Numbered from the stretch's first letter, positions 8,456-17,956 are shown. The stretch: DNA of 64,000 nt from Mycobacterium dioxanotrophicus (GCF_002157835.1 NZ_CP020809.1:6076001-6140000), one strand, 5' to 3'. The notes: a model not told the origin generated them from the letters alone. Numbers and translations: made by a program.

Positions 8456-8902
8456 TTACGGGGCGTAGAGGGCCTTGAACTTGTTCAGGGACTCCTGAAT
8501 GTCCCCCTTGAGGGCCGCCGCCACCACCATGCCGATGGGCCCGAACAACGCCGGACCACCGAGGTGCACGTCGAACGTGACGCTGGCGCCGGTGCCGCCG
8601 TCGACCGTCGCCGGCTTGATCTTTCCGATCAGCTTGACCTTGACCCCGCCCCGGCCGTCACCGTTAAGGGTCAGCGACTGCGGTGGCTTGTAATTGACGA
8701 GCGTCCACTTGACGCGGTTCAACATGCCCTTGACCTCGACGATCGAGTCGATGACCGTGCCCTTTTCCAGAGTTTCCGGCAGCTTCGACCGCCACGCCCG
8801 GTGAATGCTCAACCACTCGTCGTACCGGGACAGGTCGGAGGCGTACTCCCATGCCTTCTCGGGCGGGAGTGGAACATCAATGGAGACAGAAAGTTTCGCC
8901 AT
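8456..8902 (-). CDS. SRPBCC-fold protein, Rv0910-like putative toxin
   Basis: A 148-residue single-domain START/SRPBCC (polyketide-cyclase-like) protein: N-terminal strand MAKLSVSIDVPLPPEKAWEY and a central run of beta strands, ending with the long C-terminal helix ALKGDIQESLNKFKALYA. In M. tuberculosis the equivalent Rv0910 has been described as the toxin of a type II pair with Rv0909; the fold is also used for lipid binding, so toxicity here is unproven. It follows the Rv0909-like gene by three bases and lies downstream of ctpE on the same strand, as in M. tuberculosis. Confidence 0.85.
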   Translation of the reverse strand: MAKLSVSIDVPLPPEKAWEYASDLSRYDEWLSIHRAWRSKLPETLEKGTVIDSIVEVKGMLNRVKWTLVNYKPPQSLTLNGDGRGGVKVKLIGKIKPATVDGGTGASVTFDVHLGGPALFGPIGMVVAAALKGDIQESLNKFKALYAP

Positions 8903-8905
8903 AGG

Positions 8906-9085
8906 TTACTGCGTCGGTTCGTCCTTGTGGATGGCGTTCTTGGCGGCATCCTGTGCCTTGTCCACAACGCCAGAAAACTTGCCCTCGGTCTTCTCGTCGA
9001 CCATGTCGCCTGCCTTGTCGATCGCGGATTCCACCTTGTCGGCGTTCTGCGCCAGCAGATCCTTGGCCTTGTCCAGGAAACTCAT
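8906..9085 (-). CDS. Rv0909-family putative antitoxin
   Basis: A 59-residue, helix-rich, highly charged protein starting ATG at 9085 (MSFLDKAKDLLAQNADKVES) and stopping at TAA 8906-8908. The heptad-like alternation of Lys, Asp and Ala and the motifs DKAGDMVDEKTEGKF and VDKAQDAAK match the MT0933/Rv0909 antitoxin family. It is three bases upstream of the Rv0910-like gene, the usual antitoxin-first order. The family is small and repetitive in composition, so function is assigned from the neighbour and from wording, not from a fold. Confidence 0.85.
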   Translation of the reverse strand: MSFLDKAKDLLAQNADKVESAIDKAGDMVDEKTEGKFSGVVDKAQDAAKNAIHKDEPTQ

Positions 9086-9156
9086 GTGCCCACCCTATCG
9101 CTTGAGATTCGGCTGAAACGCGGCACGCATTTCGCTGCCAGTCTGCCGCGTCTCAG

Positions 9157-11532
9157 CTATCTCCACAAGCGACGCCGTTCGCCCAGCACAGCGCCCTGTA
9201 CCCACCACAGCAGCTCGATGAGCAGGGCGCCGATCAGACCGATCCCGAGCGCCACTGAGGTGACCCCAAGGTTGGACGGATCCAGCATGAACAGGCGCTG
9301 GGCCAGCGGCAACGAGAAGATCACCACGTAGGCCAGGCCCGAGACCGCCACCAGAGCGATCCGCCACCACTCATACGGCCGGGCCACGACCGAGAGCACC
9401 CACAGCGAGGACACCAGCAACGTGATCAGGGCGGCGGTGGAGGCCTGCATCTGCTCGGTTTCGCCGGCCTCGCGGCCCTGGTAGGCGATCAGATACGAGA
9501 CGAAGGTGGCAATGCCCACCACGAGCCCCGACGGCAGGGCCGCCGTCATCACGCGGCGCACGAAACCGGGGTGCGCCCGCTCGGTGTTGGGCGCCAGCGA
9601 CAGGATGAACGCCGGGATGCCGATGGTGAACCACGCGGCGATGGTGACGTGGATGGGCTGGAACGGGAACAACAGCGGATCGGTGCCGAAGAACCGCGAC
9701 GACAACCCGGCGCACGCCACCAGAATGGCCAGCAGCACCGAGTAGACGGTCTTGGTCAAGAAGAGGTTCGACACCCGCTCGATGTTGCCGATCACCCGGC
9801 GGCCCTCACCGACCACATACGGCAGCGTCGCGAACTTGTTGTCCAACAGCACGATCTGCGCCACGGCCCGCGACGCCGAGCTGCCGGAGCCCATCGCGAC
9901 GCCGATGTCGGCATCCTTGAGCGCGAGCACGTCGTTGACGCCGTCACCGGTCATCGCGACGTTGTGACCGCGCGACTGCAGGGCATGCACCATCGCGCGC
10001 TTCTGATCCGGCCGCACCCGGCCGAACGTCGTGTACTCCTCGAGCGTTTCGGCCAGCTGCTCGGGTTCGTCGGGAAGCCTGCGGGCATCCATGGTTTCGC
10101 CGTGCAGGCCCAGCGTGGCGGCCACCGCGCCCACCGACACCGCATTGTCCCCGGAGATCACCTTGACCGCGACGTGTTGGGAAGCAAAGTATTCCAAGGT
10201 GTCTCGGGCGTCGGGCCGCACCCGCTGCTCCAACACCACAAGCGCGGCCGGGGTGACGGTCCCCGGGGCGCGGGCATCGTCCACCGGCAGATCGGAGGAC
10301 CCGAGCAGCAGCACCCGCAGGCCCTGCGCGCCGATCTGCTCAGCCTCCTCAGCGACCGGAGAAGCCGGGTCCAGCAAGACATCCGGTGCGCCGATGACCC
10401 AGTTGCCGTGCTCGCCGTAGGACGAACCGCTCCATTTGGTGGCCGACTTGAAGGGTGCCGTCGCGGTGGCCGTCCACCCCGGCGGCATCCGGTACGCCTC
10501 GCCGATGGCGGCCATGCTGGCATTGGGCCGGGCATCGTCGGCTGCGAGTTGGGCCAGCACCTCCGCCACGTCTGAACGCTCGAGCGTCTTCAGATCGCTG
10601 ACCCGCATACCGTTCTCGGTCAGGGTCCCGGTCTTGTCGGCACACACCACGTCGACCCGCGCCAGCCCCTCGATCGCGGGCAGTTCGTTGACCAGACACT
10701 GTCGCTGACCCAACCGCACCACGCCGACCGCGAACGCGATCGAGGTCATGAGGACCAGGCCTTCCGGAACCATCGGCACCAAGGCACCGACCATGCGCAG
10801 GATCGCATCGTGCCAATCGGCCCGGGTGGTGAACAGCTGCGTGTAAATGGTCAACAGCCCGGCGGGCACCAGCAGATACGTGATGAACTGCAGGATCTTG
10901 TTGATGCCGTTGCGCAGTTCTGATTTGACCAGGGTGAATTTGGACGCCTCTTCGGCGAGCTTGGCGGCATAGGCCTCGCGCCCGACCTTGGTGGCCCGGT
11001 AGGCACCGCTTCCGGCCACCACGAAGCTGCCCGACATCACCGTGTCACCGACCCGCTTGACGATCGGGTCGGCCTCGCCGGTGAGCAGCGACTCGTCGAC
11101 CTCGAGATTGGCCTCCTCGAGCACCTCGCCGTCGACGACGATCTGGTCGCCCGGCCCCAGCTCGATGATGTCGTCGAGCACGACCTCGCTGGGCGCGAGT
11201 GGCTTGCTCCCGGATTGCCTGCGCACCTTGGGTTTCGCCTGCCCGACGATGGCCAGCTTGTCCAGGGTCTGCTTGGCCCGCAGCTCCTGGATGATGCCGA
11301 TGGCGCTGTTGGCGATGATCAGCAACCCGAACGCGCCGTTGATCACCGAGCCGGTGGACAACACGATGAGGAACAGCACACCGAGGATGGCGTTGATGCG
11401 GGTGAAGACGTTGCCCCGCACGATCTCCGAGACGCTGCGCGCGGCGCGGGTCGGCACATCGTTGGTCTTGCCTTCGGCGACCCGCTGGGCGACTTCGGCA
11501 TCGGTCAGCCCGGTGGCTGTCATCGTCGTCAT
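9157..11532 (-). CDS. ctpE: P-type cation ATPase CtpE
   Basis: A 791-residue P-type ATPase closely resembling M. tuberculosis CtpE (Rv0908), which is reported to import Ca2+. Features: actuator-domain LLTGEAD at 149-155, PEGL in the metal-site helix at 256-259, the phosphorylated Asp299 in DKTGTLT, the hinge [20 protein letters not shown], and about ten membrane helices, six of them after the hinge. No heavy-metal domain and no CPx motif, which argues against copper transport. The start at 11532 coincides exactly with the end of two 32-bp repeat units; a second ATG lies at 11523. Genomic position (Rv0907-like gene upstream, Rv0909-like downstream) supports the name. Confidence 0.92.
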   Translation of the reverse strand: MTTMTATGLTDAEVAQRVAEGKTNDVPTRAARSVSEIVRGNVFTRINAILGVLFLIVLSTGSVINGAFGLLIIANSAIGIIQELRAKQTLDKLAIVGQAKPKVRRQSGSKPLAPSEVVLDDIIELGPGDQIVVDGEVLEEANLEVDESLLTGEADPIVKRVGDTVMSGSFVVAGSGAYRATKVGREAYAAKLAEEASKFTLVKSELRNGINKILQFITYLLVPAGLLTIYTQLFTTRADWHDAILRMVGALVPMVPEGLVLMTSIAFAVGVVRLGQRQCLVNELPAIEGLARVDVVCADKTGTLTENGMRVSDLKTLERSDVAEVLAQLAADDARPNASMAAIGEAYRMPPGWTATATAPFKSATKWSGSSYGEHGNWVIGAPDVLLDPASPVAEEAEQIGAQGLRVLLLGSSDLPVDDARAPGTVTPAALVVLEQRVRPDARDTLEYFASQHVAVKVISGDNAVSVGAVAATLGLHGETMDARRLPDEPEQLAETLEEYTTFGRVRPDQKRAMVHALQSRGHNVAMTGDGVNDVLALKDADIGVAMGSGSSASRAVAQIVLLDNKFATLPYVVGEGRRVIGNIERVSNLFLTKTVYSVLLAILVACAGLSSRFFGTDPLLFPFQPIHVTIAAWFTIGIPAFILSLAPNTERAHPGFVRRVMTAALPSGLVVGIATFVSYLIAYQGREAGETEQMQASTAALITLLVSSLWVLSVVARPYEWWRIALVAVSGLAYVVIFSLPLAQRLFMLDPSNLGVTSVALGIGLIGALLIELLWWVQGAVLGERRRLWR

Positions 11533-11596
11533 CGCGGCTCGATCTCTTCGCGCAAGCGGCTCATCGGTGCTGTCTCTCTTCGCGCAAGCGGCTCAT
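11533..11596 (-). repeat. Two tandem 32-bp MIRU-like units at a gene junction
   Basis: Read on the minus strand, units at 11596-11565 and 11564-11533 both begin ATGAGCCGCTTGCGCGAAGA. The TGA of the upstream serine hydrolase lies in the first ATGA, and the ctpE ATG begins directly after the second unit. Removing the 64 bp would fuse stop and start into one ATGA, so the elements appear to have split a coupled junction. Confidence 0.85.
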
Positions 11597-13164
11597 CGGA
11601 AAAACGTCCCCGTCCTGTCCTCGTCATAATATTCAAGCGTCAGCTTGTCACCGGCGAACGTCGCCTTGGAAACCGTTCCGGGCGGGGCGTTCTCGGTGAC
11701 GAACATGAAGGTGAAGACGTCACCGTCCCAATGGTCCAGTGGCACCCACAGTTTCGACCCGAGCGCCAACATCAGCTTGCCGTCGGCTTCGGTGACGGTG
11801 GCCGGACCCCAGTAGTCGTTGCGGTAGACGCCGGTGTAGGCCGAAAGTGGTTTGGCGGGAGCCGGATTGGCCGGTGGCTGGTTGCCCACGAGAGCGCCCT
11901 CCGGGGCGTCCATCGGTGCGAACGCGTTGGCGTAGAGCTTGCGCCAGTCCTCGCGGACCTCACCGAACTGCACGAGGTCGGCGAACTCGGCGGTCAGTGT
12001 CTCCGGGATACCCACCGGGGTGGAGTTGGTCAGCGCGACGATGGCGACGTCCGCGGACGGGATGATGAGGAAGTTGGTGGCCGCCCCGAGGTCGAACCCG
12101 CCGGAATGGCTGAGCTGCATGCGGGCCGCCGAGGTCGAGTTGACGTTGAATCCGAAGCCGTAGAAGCCGGACCGCATGGCCGCTTCGGTGGCCGGAGCGG
12201 ACACGGCCTGCGGCGTGACGGCGGGCAACAGCGCCTTCGGGTCCACGATCTGATGTCCCTCGAAGCTGCCGTTGGCCAGCACCATCGTCAGCCAGCGGGC
12301 CATGTCGTTGACCGATGAGCTGGCTCCACCGGCCGGGGACTGCGCGTCGGCGTCCCGCACATAGTCGGGCTCGTAGCGGTCCCCGATGCGGATGTGCCCG
12401 ACGGCGCGGTCCGGTCGGGCCGCGTAATCGGCGAACCGTGAGCTCGTCGCGTTCATCCCCAGCGGGCGGTACAGCACGTCTTCTGACAGGTCCTCCCAGC
12501 TCTTGCCCGCGCCGGTGGCGACCGCTTCGGCACCGGCGGTCAAACCGAAGTTGGTGTAGGCGTAGGACGTCCGAAACGGCGCCAACGGCAGCAGGCGCAG
12601 CTTGTCGAGTACCGCGCGGCGGTCATAACCCAGGTCTTCGAGTCGGTCTCCGGCGTGATCTGGCAGCCCGGAGCGGTGGGCGAACATGTCGCCGACGGTG
12701 ACCAGGCGGGTCGTGGTCGGATCCGACAGCGCGAACCACGGGAGCTTCGAGACGATCGGGGTGTCCCAGCTGATCGCGCCGACCCCGACCTGGTGCGCGA
12801 CGACCGTGGCAGACAGTGATTTGGACAGCGACGCCAGTTGGAACACCGTGTCGGCGTCGACCCGGTTGTCCGGGCCGTCACCTTTACGCACATCCCGCTT
12901 GCCGAAGCCCTTGGCGTACACCGTCTTTCCTCCGTGCACCACAGCCACGGCGAGCCCGGGTATACCCGATGAGCGCATGAGGTCGTCGGCGATGCCGTCG
13001 AGTTTGTCCACCGCCTTGGTGACGGCGTCGCCGGGCAGCGGCAACGCCGGCACCAGCGGTGGCGGCACATCGCTGAGGTGTTGGGCCGGCGGCGTCGATC
13101 CGGTGCAGCCGGTGATCAGCGCCAGGCCGAATGCGAGGCCGGCGAACGCGCGAAAGGTGTTCAC
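11593..13164 (-). CDS. Beta-lactamase/penicillin-binding-type serine hydrolase, lipoprotein (Rv0907-like)
   Basis: A 523-residue class C-like serine hydrolase. The GTG at 13164 gives a signal peptide, VNTFRAFAGLAFGLALITGC, with a lipobox ending in LITGC, so the protein is probably lipid-anchored outside the membrane; an ATG at 13197 adds 11 residues in front. Catalytic motifs are the SxxK in FQLASLSKSL and the YxN in SYAYTNFG; a third motif appears as LSHSGGFDLG. The C-terminal part (after about residue 400) is an extra beta domain of the kind found in esterase/beta-lactamase relatives. It may act on peptides or esters of the envelope; beta-lactam resistance cannot be inferred. It precedes ctpE. 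Confidence 0.85.
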   Translation of the reverse strand: MNTFRAFAGLAFGLALITGCTGSTPPAQHLSDVPPPLVPALPLPGDAVTKAVDKLDGIADDLMRSSGIPGLAVAVVHGGKTVYAKGFGKRDVRKGDGPDNRVDADTVFQLASLSKSLSATVVAHQVGVGAISWDTPIVSKLPWFALSDPTTTRLVTVGDMFAHRSGLPDHAGDRLEDLGYDRRAVLDKLRLLPLAPFRTSYAYTNFGLTAGAEAVATGAGKSWEDLSEDVLYRPLGMNATSSRFADYAARPDRAVGHIRIGDRYEPDYVRDADAQSPAGGASSSVNDMARWLTMVLANGSFEGHQIVDPKALLPAVTPQAVSAPATEAAMRSGFYGFGFNVNSTSAARMQLSHSGGFDLGAATNFLIIPSADVAIVALTNSTPVGIPETLTAEFADLVQFGEVREDWRKLYANAFAPMDAPEGALVGNQPPANPAPAKPLSAYTGVYRNDYWGPATVTEADGKLMLALGSKLWVPLDHWDGDVFTFMFVTENAPPGTVSKATFAGDKLTLEYYDEDRTGTFFR

Positions 13165-13211
13165 AGCACGCGAGTATGCCCGCAAATCTGCGGGCATTCG
13201 GGGCAATGGCG

Positions 13212-14318
13212 TTACAGCTGCCACCACGGGTCCAGCGCGGGCGACTGGTGGTCGACCCGCTGGCCCGGCCGCGGCACCGCCACGTGGACCCCGGCCGGAT
13301 CGGTGGCGGCCAGCAACCGCTGCACCGGCTCGGCCCACGGATGCGGCGCCAGCCGGAACGTGGCCCAGTGGACCGGCACCAGCAGGCCGGACTCCGTGAT
13401 GTCCAGGTGCGCGCGCACCGCCTCTTCCGGGTTCATGTGGATGTCCGGCCAGGCCGGGTGATAGGCCCCGATCGGCAGCAGGGTGACATCGAAAGGCCCA
13501 TGGTCCGAACCGATCTCGGCGAAGCTCTTGGTGTAGCCGGTATCACCGCCGAAGAACGCGCGGTGGCGGGGCCCGGCGATCACCCAGGACGCCCACAGCG
13601 TGGTGTTGCGGCGCAGCGTGCGGCCCGAGAAGTGCCGGGCAGGTGTGCACACCAGCGTGAGATCACCGATGCGGTGGCTTTCGTTCCAGTCCAGTTCGAC
13701 GATGCGCGCCTCTGGGATGCCCCACTTGCGCAGGTGCGCGCCGATGCCGAGCGGCACCACGAACGGTGCGCGCTGCGTGCGGGCCAACCCGATGACGGTG
13801 TCGATGTCGAGATGGTCGTAGTGGTCATGGCTGATGAGCACCGCGTCGATCGCGGGCAGTTCATCCAGGGCCAGGGGCGGTTCGTGCAGCCGCTGCGGAC
13901 CGACGACCCGCGACGGTGAGCAGCGTTGGCTCCAGATCGGATCGGCCAGCACCCGGTACCCGTCGATCTCGACGAGCACGCTGGAGTGGCCGTACCACGA
14001 CACCGCGCACTCTCCCGCGGGGCCGTCGGCCGGGTCGGCCAGCGGGATCGGGCCGCCGGGCCAGCTCGCGCCGCGAGATCCGATCATCTCCCGCAACAGC
14101 AGCCGACGCTCCTCGCGGCCCATGCTGATGCCCGGGGACGCCGACTCGATGTTGACGAACGCGCCGCCGGTGTACTGCGGCGACCGCTGGGCGACCGGCC
14201 GGATCGCCCGGGCGCCCGCGCCCACGGCCGCCGAGGTGCCGCTGAGTGCACGCACCAGCCAGCCCCCGGCGAGCAGCGAGGCCGACCGGACCCCGAACCG
14301 CAGCGCAGCGCGCAGCAC
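13212..14318 (-). CDS. Metallo-beta-lactamase-fold hydrolase, NAPE-PLD/UlaG-like (Rv0906-like)
   Basis: A 368-residue hydrolase. The zinc motif ISHDHYDHLDIDTVIG is present, along with the later ligands in TPARHFSGR, FFGGDTGYTKSF and VPVHWATFRLA, the arrangement known from N-acyl-phosphatidylethanolamine phospholipase D-like enzymes. An N-terminal hydrophobic stretch (ASLLAGGWLVRALSGTSAAV) may be a membrane anchor or signal. GTG 14318 was chosen because it lies one base after the echA6 stop; a longer open frame would run deep into echA6. Likely acts on a phosphodiester or lipid, but the substrate is unknown. Confidence 0.82.
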   Translation of the reverse strand: MLRAALRFGVRSASLLAGGWLVRALSGTSAAVGAGARAIRPVAQRSPQYTGGAFVNIESASPGISMGREERRLLLREMIGSRGASWPGGPIPLADPADGPAGECAVSWYGHSSVLVEIDGYRVLADPIWSQRCSPSRVVGPQRLHEPPLALDELPAIDAVLISHDHYDHLDIDTVIGLARTQRAPFVVPLGIGAHLRKWGIPEARIVELDWNESHRIGDLTLVCTPARHFSGRTLRRNTTLWASWVIAGPRHRAFFGGDTGYTKSFAEIGSDHGPFDVTLLPIGAYHPAWPDIHMNPEEAVRAHLDITESGLLVPVHWATFRLAPHPWAEPVQRLLAATDPAGVHVAVPRPGQRVDHQSPALDPWWQL

Positions 14319-14319
14319 C

Positions 14320-15054
14320 TCAGGCCCCGGTGAAGTTCGGCGGCCGCTTCTGCAGCCGGGCCACCTGCGCCTCGATGACGTCATTGCTGGACCACGCCTT
14401 GTCGAACAGTTCCTTGTGCTCGGGCCACTGGTCTTCATAGGCACCGTCGTCGTTGAGCACCCGCTTGGCGTGCTGGAGGGCCAGCGGCGCGAACCCGGCG
14501 ATCTCGGCGGCCCAGGCCTGCGCGTCGGCCAGCGTGCCGATGCGGTTGGCCATCCCGGTCTGCAGTGCGGTTTCGGCGGTCAGCTTCTCGGCGGTGAGCA
14601 GCATGCCGCGGGCCCGGCCGTAGCCGACCAGCGACGTCAGCCGACGGATACTCCAGTTATCAAGGGCCAGGCCATATTTGGCGACAGGAAACTGGAAGTA
14701 CGCGTTCGCGTCGACCACGCGCAGATCGCAGATCATGGACAGGATGACCCCCGCGCCGATCGCCGGGCCGTTGATGGCGCCGATGACGGGCACCGGAGTC
14801 TTGTCGATCGCGAGGTTCAACGCCAACGCCTTGTCCGGCAGCTTCTCGGCCATACCCGTCGCATCGGTGAGGTCTGCGCCCGAGCTGAACACGTGCCCCG
14901 CGCCGGTCAACACGATCGCACGGACATCCTCGGTGGCGGCCTTCTCCACCGCTTCGCGCAGGCTGTCGACGAGTTCGCAGTTCAGCGCGTTGCGCCGCTC
15001 CGGGCGCTGCAGTTCCAAGGTCAGGACATTGCCGTCCCGGGTGACACCAATCAT
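14320..15054 (-). CDS. echA6: Enoyl-CoA hydratase-like protein EchA6
   Basis: A 244-residue crotonase-fold protein. The oxyanion-hole elements [11 protein letters not shown] and [13 protein letters not shown] are present, and the C-terminal helices are of the usual type. M. tuberculosis EchA6 (Rv0905) is reported to be a non-catalytic acyl-CoA carrier that feeds FAS-II in mycolic acid synthesis and is a target of THPP compounds; the close wording and the same neighbours (accD3 divergent, Rv0906-like downstream) support the same role. The start codon lies 26 bp from the divergent accD3 start. Confidence 0.88.
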   Translation of the reverse strand: MIGVTRDGNVLTLELQRPERRNALNCELVDSLREAVEKAATEDVRAIVLTGAGHVFSSGADLTDATGMAEKLPDKALALNLAIDKTPVPVIGAINGPAIGAGVILSMICDLRVVDANAYFQFPVAKYGLALDNWSIRRLTSLVGYGRARGMLLTAEKLTAETALQTGMANRIGTLADAQAWAAEIAGFAPLALQHAKRVLNDDGAYEDQWPEHKELFDKAWSSNDVIEAQVARLQKRPPNFTGA

Positions 15055-15080
15055 GTCGCCAGCCTATATACGCTCACCGT
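15055..15080. promoter_or_regulatory. 26-bp divergent echA6/accD3 promoter region
   Basis: Only 26 bp separate the two start codons. On the plus strand TACGCT (15069-15074) lies at -12 to -7 relative to the accD3 GTG; on the minus strand TAGGCT (15066-15061) lies at -12 to -7 relative to the echA6 ATG. Both fit the mycobacterial -10 pattern TANNNT for transcripts starting at the first base of the start codon, so both mRNAs are probably leaderless. No ribosome-binding site is visible for either gene. Confidence 0.6.
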
Positions 15081-16541
15081 GTGAGTCGTGCCGTGGCACT
15101 ACGTGACGCTGTCCTGGACACCGGGTCGTTCCGCAGCTGGGACGGCCCTCCGCTGCAGGTAGCCACATCGGAGTCGTACCGATCCGAACTGGACGCCGCG
15201 GCCGCCCGCAGCGGCCTCGACGAGTCGGTGATCACCGGCGAAGGCACCGTGTTCGGCCGCCGCGTCGCGGTCGTGGCCTGCGAGTTCGACTTCCTCGCCG
15301 GGTCGATCGGGGTGGCCGCCGCCGAACGCATCACCGCAGCGGTCGCCCGCGCGACCGCCGAGGGGCTGCCGTTGCTGGCCTCGCCGAGTTCGGGTGGCAC
15401 CCGCATGCAGGAGGGCACCGTCGCGTTCCTGCAGATGGTCAAGATCGCCGCCGCGGTCGAGCTGCACAAGCGGGCCCACCTGCCCTACATCGTCTATCTG
15501 CGCCACCCCACCACCGGCGGGGTGTTCGCGTCGTGGGGGTCGCTGGGCCACGTCACCGCCGCCGAGCCGGGCGCGCTCATCGGATTCCTCGGTCCCCGCG
15601 TCTACGAGCAGCTCTACGGCGAAAAGTTCCCGGCGGGTGTGCAGACCGCGGAGAACCTGTTCCAGCACGGCGTCATCGACGGCGTCGTGCCGGTCGACGC
15701 GCTGCGTTCGGTGCTGCACCGCACGCTGACGGTGATGTGTGACTCCCCCGCAGCCCCGCCCCCCGAACCACCGCCGGCCGCGCCGCGCGACGTGCCTGCC
15801 TGGGATTCCGTCACCGCGTCACGACGGTCCGACCGCCCCGGTGCCGAGTACGTGCTGAAGCACGGTGCCACCGACCGCGTGCTGCTGTCGGGAACCGGGG
15901 GCGGTTCGGGGCAGATGCTGCTGGCACTGGCCCGGTTCGGCGGGCAGCCCGCCGTCGTGCTCGGCCAGCAGCGCATCGGCATGGTCGGCCCAGCGGCGCT
16001 GCGTGAGGCGCGCCGCGGCATGGCGCTGGCCGCCGACCTGCGCCTGCCGCTGGTGTCGATGATCGACACCGCGGGCCCGGCATTGTCGGCCGAGGCCGAA
16101 CAGGGCGGCCTGGCCGGCGAGATCGCCCGCTGCCTGGCCGAACTCGTGACGTTGGACGTGCCGACCGTGTCGGTGCTGCTCGGCCAGGGCAGTGGCGGCC
16201 CGGCGCTGGCCATGGTGCCCGCCGACCGCGTGCTGGCCGCCGCCAACGGCTGGCTGGCTCCACTACCACCGGAGGGAGCCAGCGCCATCGTCTTCCGCGA
16301 TACCCAACACGCCCCGGAACTGTCTGCCGCACAAGGCATTCGGGCCGCCGATCTGCTGCGCAACGGCATCGTCGACGCCATCGTGGCCGAGCAGCCCGAC
16401 GCCGCCGACGAACCCGAGGAGTTCACCGCGCGCTTGTCGGCGAGCATCGCCGGCGAACTGCACCGGCTACGCACAGTGCCCGACGCCGAACGCATCGGCA
16501 TGCGGCTGCACCGCTACCGACGGATCGGGCTGCCCGGCTGA
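15081..16541 (+). CDS. accD3: Acyl-CoA carboxylase carboxyltransferase AccD3
   Basis: A 486-residue carboxyltransferase with two crotonase-type halves. The N-terminal half has SSGGTRMQEG and LRHPTTGGVFASWGS, the C-terminal half GTGGGSGQM, SMIDTAGPALSAEAEQGGLA and LLGQGSGGPALAMVPADRVL, giving the two oxyanion holes needed to move carboxyl from biotin to an acyl-CoA. It resembles AccD3 of M. tuberculosis (Rv0904c), whose substrate is not established. A proline-rich linker (about 223-236) joins the halves. The gene begins with GTG and is divergent from echA6. In M. tuberculosis prrA lies directly after it; here about 30 kb of other genes intervene. Confidence 0.87.
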   Translation: MSRAVALRDAVLDTGSFRSWDGPPLQVATSESYRSELDAAAARSGLDESVITGEGTVFGRRVAVVACEFDFLAGSIGVAAAERITAAVARATAEGLPLLASPSSGGTRMQEGTVAFLQMVKIAAAVELHKRAHLPYIVYLRHPTTGGVFASWGSLGHVTAAEPGALIGFLGPRVYEQLYGEKFPAGVQTAENLFQHGVIDGVVPVDALRSVLHRTLTVMCDSPAAPPPEPPPAAPRDVPAWDSVTASRRSDRPGAEYVLKHGATDRVLLSGTGGGSGQMLLALARFGGQPAVVLGQQRIGMVGPAALREARRGMALAADLRLPLVSMIDTAGPALSAEAEQGGLAGEIARCLAELVTLDVPTVSVLLGQGSGGPALAMVPADRVLAAANGWLAPLPPEGASAIVFRDTQHAPELSAAQGIRAADLLRNGIVDAIVAEQPDAADEPEEFTARLSASIAGELHRLRTVPDAERIGMRLHRYRRIGLPG

Positions 16542-16819
16542 CGTTCGCGTTCGGTCGAGCCAACGCGAGCTGTAGGCCGCGAGGTGTCGGTGATGTGCTG
16601 TGCCGGCCGCTGTGACGAGCGTGCAGCTTGTCGCGGCGTTTTTGGCCTGTCGCCACCGGAACCTACACACTCGTCACAGTCTCCGCAGGGCATGTCGAAC
16701 CTGAGGCCGAGGTTCGCGTTCGTAGCGCGGTGGAGGGATTTCCGCGGATCTTCCGCCATGGCGTCACGCACTCAGGAGCCCGTGGCGATTCCCGATGGCA
16801 TCCTGGGGTGGTGGAGCCG
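16542..16819. other. Intergenic stretch without convincing genes
   Basis: This 278-bp gap follows accD3. Several short frames are open on both strands, as expected at this GC content, but none has a plausible start, family wording or coding pattern. It marks the junction between the conserved block and the accessory region. No strong hairpin was seen. Confidence 0.5.
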
Positions 16820-17503
16820 ATGCTGCAGTTCGCCGGGAACTTCTGGTGGCTGATCTTTCCGCTCGGCGGCGCGATCGGTGGCGGGATCAAGGCGGTCGCC
16901 GCGGCCAACGAACGCCGCGCCGAGCGTCGGCTCGAGCGCTACCGGATCAAGCAGCAGACCAAGATCGAACTGGCCCGCGCGGCAGGCAGCGCGAAGATGA
17001 CCGACGCCGCCGCGCACCGCGAACTCAAGAAGCTGCTCGAACAGCACGACAGCACCAACGCCCGGTGGCTCGACTACGAGATGGACATCGCCAAGCTGCT
17101 GGATTTCCCGCTGATGACGGATATGCGCGAGCCGCTGACCATCGCGTTCCACAAGGCCCGCAGCCGTGCGGAGTGGCTGCGTCCCGACAAGCTCGAGGAC
17201 ATGCTCGGCGACCGGGAGGCGCAGTTGGAGTATCGCGACGCCGTGCACGAATACGCCTCGGCGTTCGACGTGGCCGAGGCCGAGGCCATTCGGCGGCGGC
17301 GCAGCGACTTCTCCCCCGAAGACCAGGAACGGCTGGCCCGCGCCCAGCAGCTGCTCAGGCTCGCCTCCGATACGGCGGCCACACCCCAGGAGCGGCAGAA
17401 CGCCTACAGCAAGGCGCGCCGCGAACTCGACGGGTTGTTCGTGCTACCCGCCACTGCGCGGGCGGCCATCGAGCGTGGCATCGCGGGCGAACTGGAAGCG
17501 TGA
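16820..17503 (+). CDS. Membrane-anchored coiled-coil protein of unknown function
   Basis: A 227-residue protein not assigned to a family. ATG 16820 gives a short N-terminal hydrophobic segment (FWWLIFPLGGAIGGGIKAVA, about residues 8-27), then a strongly charged helical region (ERRAERRLERYRIKQQTKIE and onward) likely to form coiled coil, and a globular C-terminal half with many Arg and Glu residues. GTG codons at 16808 and 16811 are alternative starts. The topology suggests a single-pass protein with a cytoplasmic helical domain. It stands alone, convergent with the gene ending at 17510. Confidence 0.75.
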   Translation: MLQFAGNFWWLIFPLGGAIGGGIKAVAAANERRAERRLERYRIKQQTKIELARAAGSAKMTDAAAHRELKKLLEQHDSTNARWLDYEMDIAKLLDFPLMTDMREPLTIAFHKARSRAEWLRPDKLEDMLGDREAQLEYRDAVHEYASAFDVAEAEAIRRRRSDFSPEDQERLARAQQLLRLASDTAATPQERQNAYSKARRELDGLFVLPATARAAIERGIAGELEA

Positions 17504-17509
17504 GGGTCC

Positions 17510-17956
17510 TCAGGCCAGCGCCAGCGCCGTGAGCAAGGACACCGCGGTGATCAGATCCAGCGGTAGCCGCAGCAGGCTGCGTCGGGTCCAGCGCCGCGCC
17601 GCGGACTCGTCGACCTCGACCGGATCGGCCTTCTCGAAGGCGACCGCCGTGGGCACGAAGTAGAGCAGCGTCCAGATCCGCATCACCGCGTGACTCACCA
17701 GTGCGATCAACAGCGCGGTCCGGACCCCGGCGTCGCCCCACGCGGCGACGATCGCGGCGATGAGGACCAGTTCGAAGAGGCTGTGGGCCGGGATCCAGAA
17801 CCGTCGCCGCGAGATGCCGCCGTTGCGGGCCTGGATGATGCCGGGTCGCCGCGGCCACGCCGGATCGATGACCAGCGTTTCGTAGAGGCCGCCGCCCACG
17901 AGCACACAGGCGAGCAGCGTTGCGACAGCGATCAGGACGAGTGCCGGGATCCCCAC
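17510..17956 (-). CDS. Small integral membrane protein, DUF1772/anthrone-oxygenase-like
   Basis: A 148-residue protein with four predicted membrane helices (about 3-25, 57-75, 80-103 and 128-147). The run LWTLLYFVP followed by TAVAFEKAD resembles the FxP pattern of DUF1772-type proteins, a weak match. Its start overlaps the end of the preceding gene by 25 bp, making it the last gene of the amine oxidase operon. Function unknown. Confidence 0.65.
   Translation of the reverse strand: MGIPALVLIAVATLLACVLVGGGLYETLVIDPAWPRRPGIIQARNGGISRRRFWIPAHSLFELVLIAAIVAAWGDAGVRTALLIALVSHAVMRIWTLLYFVPTAVAFEKADPVEVDESAARRWTRRSLLRLPLDLITAVSLLTALALA

Noticed and set aside
13212..14444. Longer start (14444) for the metallo-hydrolase
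   Set aside because: It would overlap echA6 by 125 bp in another frame; GTG 14318 lies one base after the echA6 stop and fits family length.
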